Below, piece by piece: positions 61,494 to 64,000 of a stretch of 64,000 bases of DNA. The DNA is from Vibrio mangrovi (GTDB lineage: Bacteria; Pseudomonadota; Gammaproteobacteria; Enterobacterales; Vibrionaceae). Position 1 is the first letter of the stretch. Each line of letters opens with the position of its first letter. The notes beneath the pieces are model-generated. The model did no database searches. It worked only from the letters and a program-made list of their open reading frames with translations, and was not told where the DNA came from. The stretch covers positions 2,728,001 to 2,792,000 of the forward strand of contig NZ_AP024883.1 of assembly GCF_024346955.1 (NCBI RefSeq), written 5' to 3'. A program made the position numbers and the translations under genes.

Positions 61494-62804
61494 TCAGAAC
61501 TGATCTTCTTCTGTCGAACCGGTCAATGCAGTCACAGAAGAGTTTCCGCCCTGAATCGTATTGGTCACCCGGTCAAAATAACCGGTGCCGACTTCCTGTT
61601 GATGGGCAACAAATGTATATCCCCGTTCAGCCGCTTCAAATTCAGGACGCTGAACTTTTTCAACATAGTGACGCATTCCCTCTCCCTGAGCATAGGCATG
61701 TGCCAGATCGAACATGTTGTACCACATGTTATGAATACCCGCTAAAGTGATAAACTGATAACGGTATCCCATGTCTGCCAATGATTGCTGGAAGTGTCGG
61801 ATGGTTTCTGCATCCAGATTTTTCTCCCAGTTAAATGAAGGAGAGCAGTTATAGGCCAGAAGCTGCTCCGGATACTGTTCATGAATTGCCTCGGCAAAAC
61901 GGCGGGCTTCATCCAGATCCGGTTTTGCGGTTTCACACCAGACTAAATCGGCATAAGGAGCATAAGCCAGCCCCCGGGAGATCGCCTGATCAATTCCGGC
62001 TTTCACCCGGTAGAAACCTTCAGCAGTCCGCTGTCCGATAATGAAATCCTTATCATAGGGATCACAGTCGGAAGTCAACAAATCAGCAGCATTAGCGTCA
62101 GTCCGGGCAATAACCAGAGTTGTTGTCCCTGCCACATCGGCAGCCAGCCTTGCCGCAATCAGTTTTTGTACCGCTTCCTGAGTCGGTACCAGAACTTTGC
62201 CGCCCATATGACCACATTTTTTCACCGATGCCAGTTGATCTTCAAAATGGACACCTGCAGCGCCAGCCTCAATCATATGTTTCATTAGTTCATAGGCATT
62301 GAGAACCCCACCAAATCCTGCTTCCGCATCGGCAACAATCGGCAGGAAGTAATCAATTCCCCCTTCATCTTCCGGCGTCATACCATTTGCCCATTGGATT
62401 TGGTCTGCCCGGCGGAATGAACTATTGATTCTTTTGACGACCGCGGGAACGGAATCAACCGGATAGAGGGATTGGTCCGGATACATTGCCGAAGCCGTAT
62501 TATTATCGGCCGCGACCTGCCAGCCCGACAGATAGATCGCTTCAATACCGGCTTTTGCCTGCTGAACGGCTTGTCCGCCGGTCAAAGCTCCCAGACAGTT
62601 TACATATCCTTTTTTCGCCTCACCGTTCACCAGTGACCAGAGCTTGTCAGCACCACGTTGTGACAGGGTATGTTCCGGCATCACCGAGCCCCGAAGTGCA
62701 ACGACTTCTTCTGCGGTGTATGTCCGTTTTACATGCTTCCAGCGTGGATTGGTTGCCCAGTCTTTCTCTAGTGCTTCAATTTGTTGGCGACGAGTCAGAG
62801 TCAT
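61494..62804 (-). CDS. aceA: Isocitrate lyase
   Basis: Splits isocitrate into glyoxylate and succinate in the glyoxylate shunt. The 436-residue protein has the catalytic loop KKCGHMGGK, 'FEDQLASVKKC' and the C-terminal 'GSTEEDQF', closely like E. coli AceA (434). The start was set at the ATG behind GAGGGATAAC; an ATG five codons earlier overlaps that ribosome site. It is 234 bp after aceB on the same strand; that gap has a small hairpin but no gene. Confidence 0.97.
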   Translation of the reverse strand: MTLTRRQQIEALEKDWATNPRWKHVKRTYTAEEVVALRGSVMPEHTLSQRGADKLWSLVNGEAKKGYVNCLGALTGGQAVQQAKAGIEAIYLSGWQVAADNNTASAMYPDQSLYPVDSVPAVVKRINSSFRRADQIQWANGMTPEDEGGIDYFLPIVADAEAGFGGVLNAYELMKHMIEAGAAGVHFEDQLASVKKCGHMGGKVLVPTQEAVQKLIAARLAADVAGTTTLVIARTDANAADLLTSDCDPYDKDFIIGQRTAEGFYRVKAGIDQAISRGLAYAPYADLVWCETAKPDLDEARRFAEAIHEQYPEQLLAYNCSPSFNWEKNLDAETIRHFQQSLADMGYRYQFITLAGIHNMWYNMFDLAHAYAQGEGMRHYVEKVQRPEFEAAERGYTFVAHQQEVGTGYFDRVTNTIQGGNSSVTALTGSTEEDQF

Positions 62805-63038
62805 AGTGTTATCCCTCATTGTGTACCGAATGATCCCGGTAGTCCTTCTTCCTTTTTCTTTATCAATACGACATTGATTGATATTGAAAAGTCTGTTTCA
62901 CGTTTTTAATTCATTTAATTCTTATATCTGCCGCTTCCCGGCTGTTTTCCTTACTCCGGTAATGAACGGAGTATGGACAGCCTGATTTTTATTGATGAAG
63001 CGACTCACTCTCCACACTGAACGCTTTCCCATACCGGA

Positions 63039-64000
63039 CTACGCCAGATACTCGTATCCCGGAACAGTTAAGAAATCAGTTAATTCATCACTGGTTGTCA
63101 GACGTTTCATCAACTGAGCCGCCTCATCAAACCGCCCTTGTCTGAAATGTTCTTCGCCAATTTCCCCCCGAACCACTTCAACTTCTTCGGCAAGATAACG
63201 CTCAAACAATGCCTTCGTGACCGTTTCTCCGTTATCCAGTGTTTTATGATGCTGAATCCATTGCCAGATAGAAGTCCGGGAAATCTCAGCTGTGGCTGCA
63301 TCTTCCATCAATCCATAAATCGGGACACAACCATTGCCAGAGATCCAGGCCTCGATATACTGAAGCGCAACACGGATGTTATGACGCATACCTTGCTCGG
63401 TTCGCTCCCCTTCACAGGGCTGGAGCAAATCGGCTGCTGTCACCGGTGCATCATGATCCCGGGTCATCATCAGTTGATTGGACTGACTGCCAAGAACTTC
63501 GTTAAAAACAGCCATCGCCGTATCGGCAAGACCGGGGTGAGCAACCCAGGTTCCATCATGTCCGTTGGTTCCTTCCAGTAGTTTGTCCTGACGGATTTTT
63601 TCCTGAACCTGGGCATTCCGGGCCGCATCTTTCACGGGAATGAAAGCTGCCATCCCGCCCATGGCGAAAGCTCCACGCCGGTGACAGGTCCGGATCAGCA
63701 AACGCGAATAGGCGTTAAGAAATGGCTTATCCATGGTGACAACCTGTCGATCCGGAAGCACCCGATCCGGATAATTTTTCAGCGTTTTGATATAACTGAA
63801 AATATAATCCCAGCGACCACAGTTCAGGCCGACGATGTGTTCTTTCAGAGAAAACAGAATTTCGTCCATTTCAAACACAGCCGGAAGCGTCTCGATCAGA
63901 ACTGTGGCTTTAATCGTGCCGGTATCCAGTCCGAAATACTCTTCAGTGAAATGAAAAATGTCACTCCACCATTTAGCTTCCTGATAACTTTGTAGCTTGG
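63039..64000 (-). CDS. aceB: Malate synthase A (5' end beyond the window)
   Basis: Condenses glyoxylate with acetyl-CoA to malate. Only the C-terminal 319 residues are present; the frame runs to the right edge ('KLQSYQEAKWWSDIFHF' at the left of the visible protein). 'GTIKATVLIETLPAVFEMDEIL', 'NGHDGTWVAHPGLA' and 'GLMEDAATAEISRTSIWQWI' (each quoted in part) match E. coli AceB, including the C-terminal 'DFLTVPGYEYLA'. It lies upstream of aceA in the usual order. Confidence 0.96.
   Translation of the reverse strand, partial: KLQSYQEAKWWSDIFHFTEEYFGLDTGTIKATVLIETLPAVFEMDEILFSLKEHIVGLNCGRWDYIFSYIKTLKNYPDRVLPDRQVVTMDKPFLNAYSRLLIRTCHRRGAFAMGGMAAFIPVKDAARNAQVQEKIRQDKLLEGTNGHDGTWVAHPGLADTAMAVFNEVLGSQSNQLMMTRDHDAPVTAADLLQPCEGERTEQGMRHNIRVALQYIEAWISGNGCVPIYGLMEDAATAEISRTSIWQWIQHHKTLDNGETVTKALFERYLAEEVEVVRGEIGEEHFRQGRFDEAAQLMKRLTTSDELTDFLTVPGYEYLA

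Overview
The window looks like a chromosomal segment of a Vibrio or a very close relative. The right half (about 31.4-64 kb) carries a core block in the gene order I know from Vibrio chromosomes: guaBA, xseA, der-bamB-yfgM-hisS-ispG-rodZ-rlmN-ndk-pepB, iscRSUA-hscBA-fdx-iscX, trmJ, suhB, secDF-yajC-tgt-queA, aceBA. The proteins align in memory closely with E. coli counterparts but are clearly not enterobacterial. Species cannot be fixed from the sequence alone; the pectate lyase and the ascorbate locus point to a plant- or algae-associated or estuarine lifestyle (inference). I saw no tRNA, rRNA, CRISPR array or intact transposase gene.

Left part (0-17 kb), carbohydrate uptake and accessory genes. 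A truncated secreted-type pectate lyase and a small ABM-fold monooxygenase are followed by a fructose/mannose-type PTS locus (EIIABC, AraC regulator, EIIA-like protein with a degenerate HPr domain, EIIB, and an XRE regulator with two membrane helices). The divergent EIIABC/araC region is unusually rich in tandem repeats and palindromes. Next come three less ordinary items: a permuted papain-fold protein with a long disordered N-terminus, an orphan ArgC-like protein lacking the catalytic cysteine, and a 180-bp MITE-like palindromic element. Then comes a complete L-ascorbate (ula) regulon: ulaR-ulaG on the minus strand, diverging from ulaAB(fused)-ulaC-ulaF-HAD phosphatase-ulaD-ulaE.

Middle part (17-31 kb). 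A dGTPase is followed by a compact rmlBADC operon for dTDP-L-rhamnose with no glycosyltransferases nearby. A PhnD-like periplasmic binding protein sits beside an orphan sensor histidine kinase, which ends tail-to-tail with a PilZ protein. Then come a sodium/alanine symporter with a C/A-rich leader, a BASS-family transporter, and an acyltransferase-3/SGNH surface-modifying enzyme.

Right part (31-64 kb), housekeeping: GMP synthesis, exonuclease VII large subunit, ribosome assembly GTPase, outer-membrane assembly, histidyl-tRNA synthetase, isoprenoid synthesis, cell shape, Fe-S cluster assembly under two tandem IscR-type sites, tRNA modification (TrmJ, Tgt, QueA), Sec translocon accessory proteins, and the glyoxylate shunt (aceA, and aceB running off the right edge). 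Many operon ends carry recognisable Rho-independent terminators. Several starts were moved inward from the longest reading frame, using Shine-Dalgarno sequences and family N-termini.
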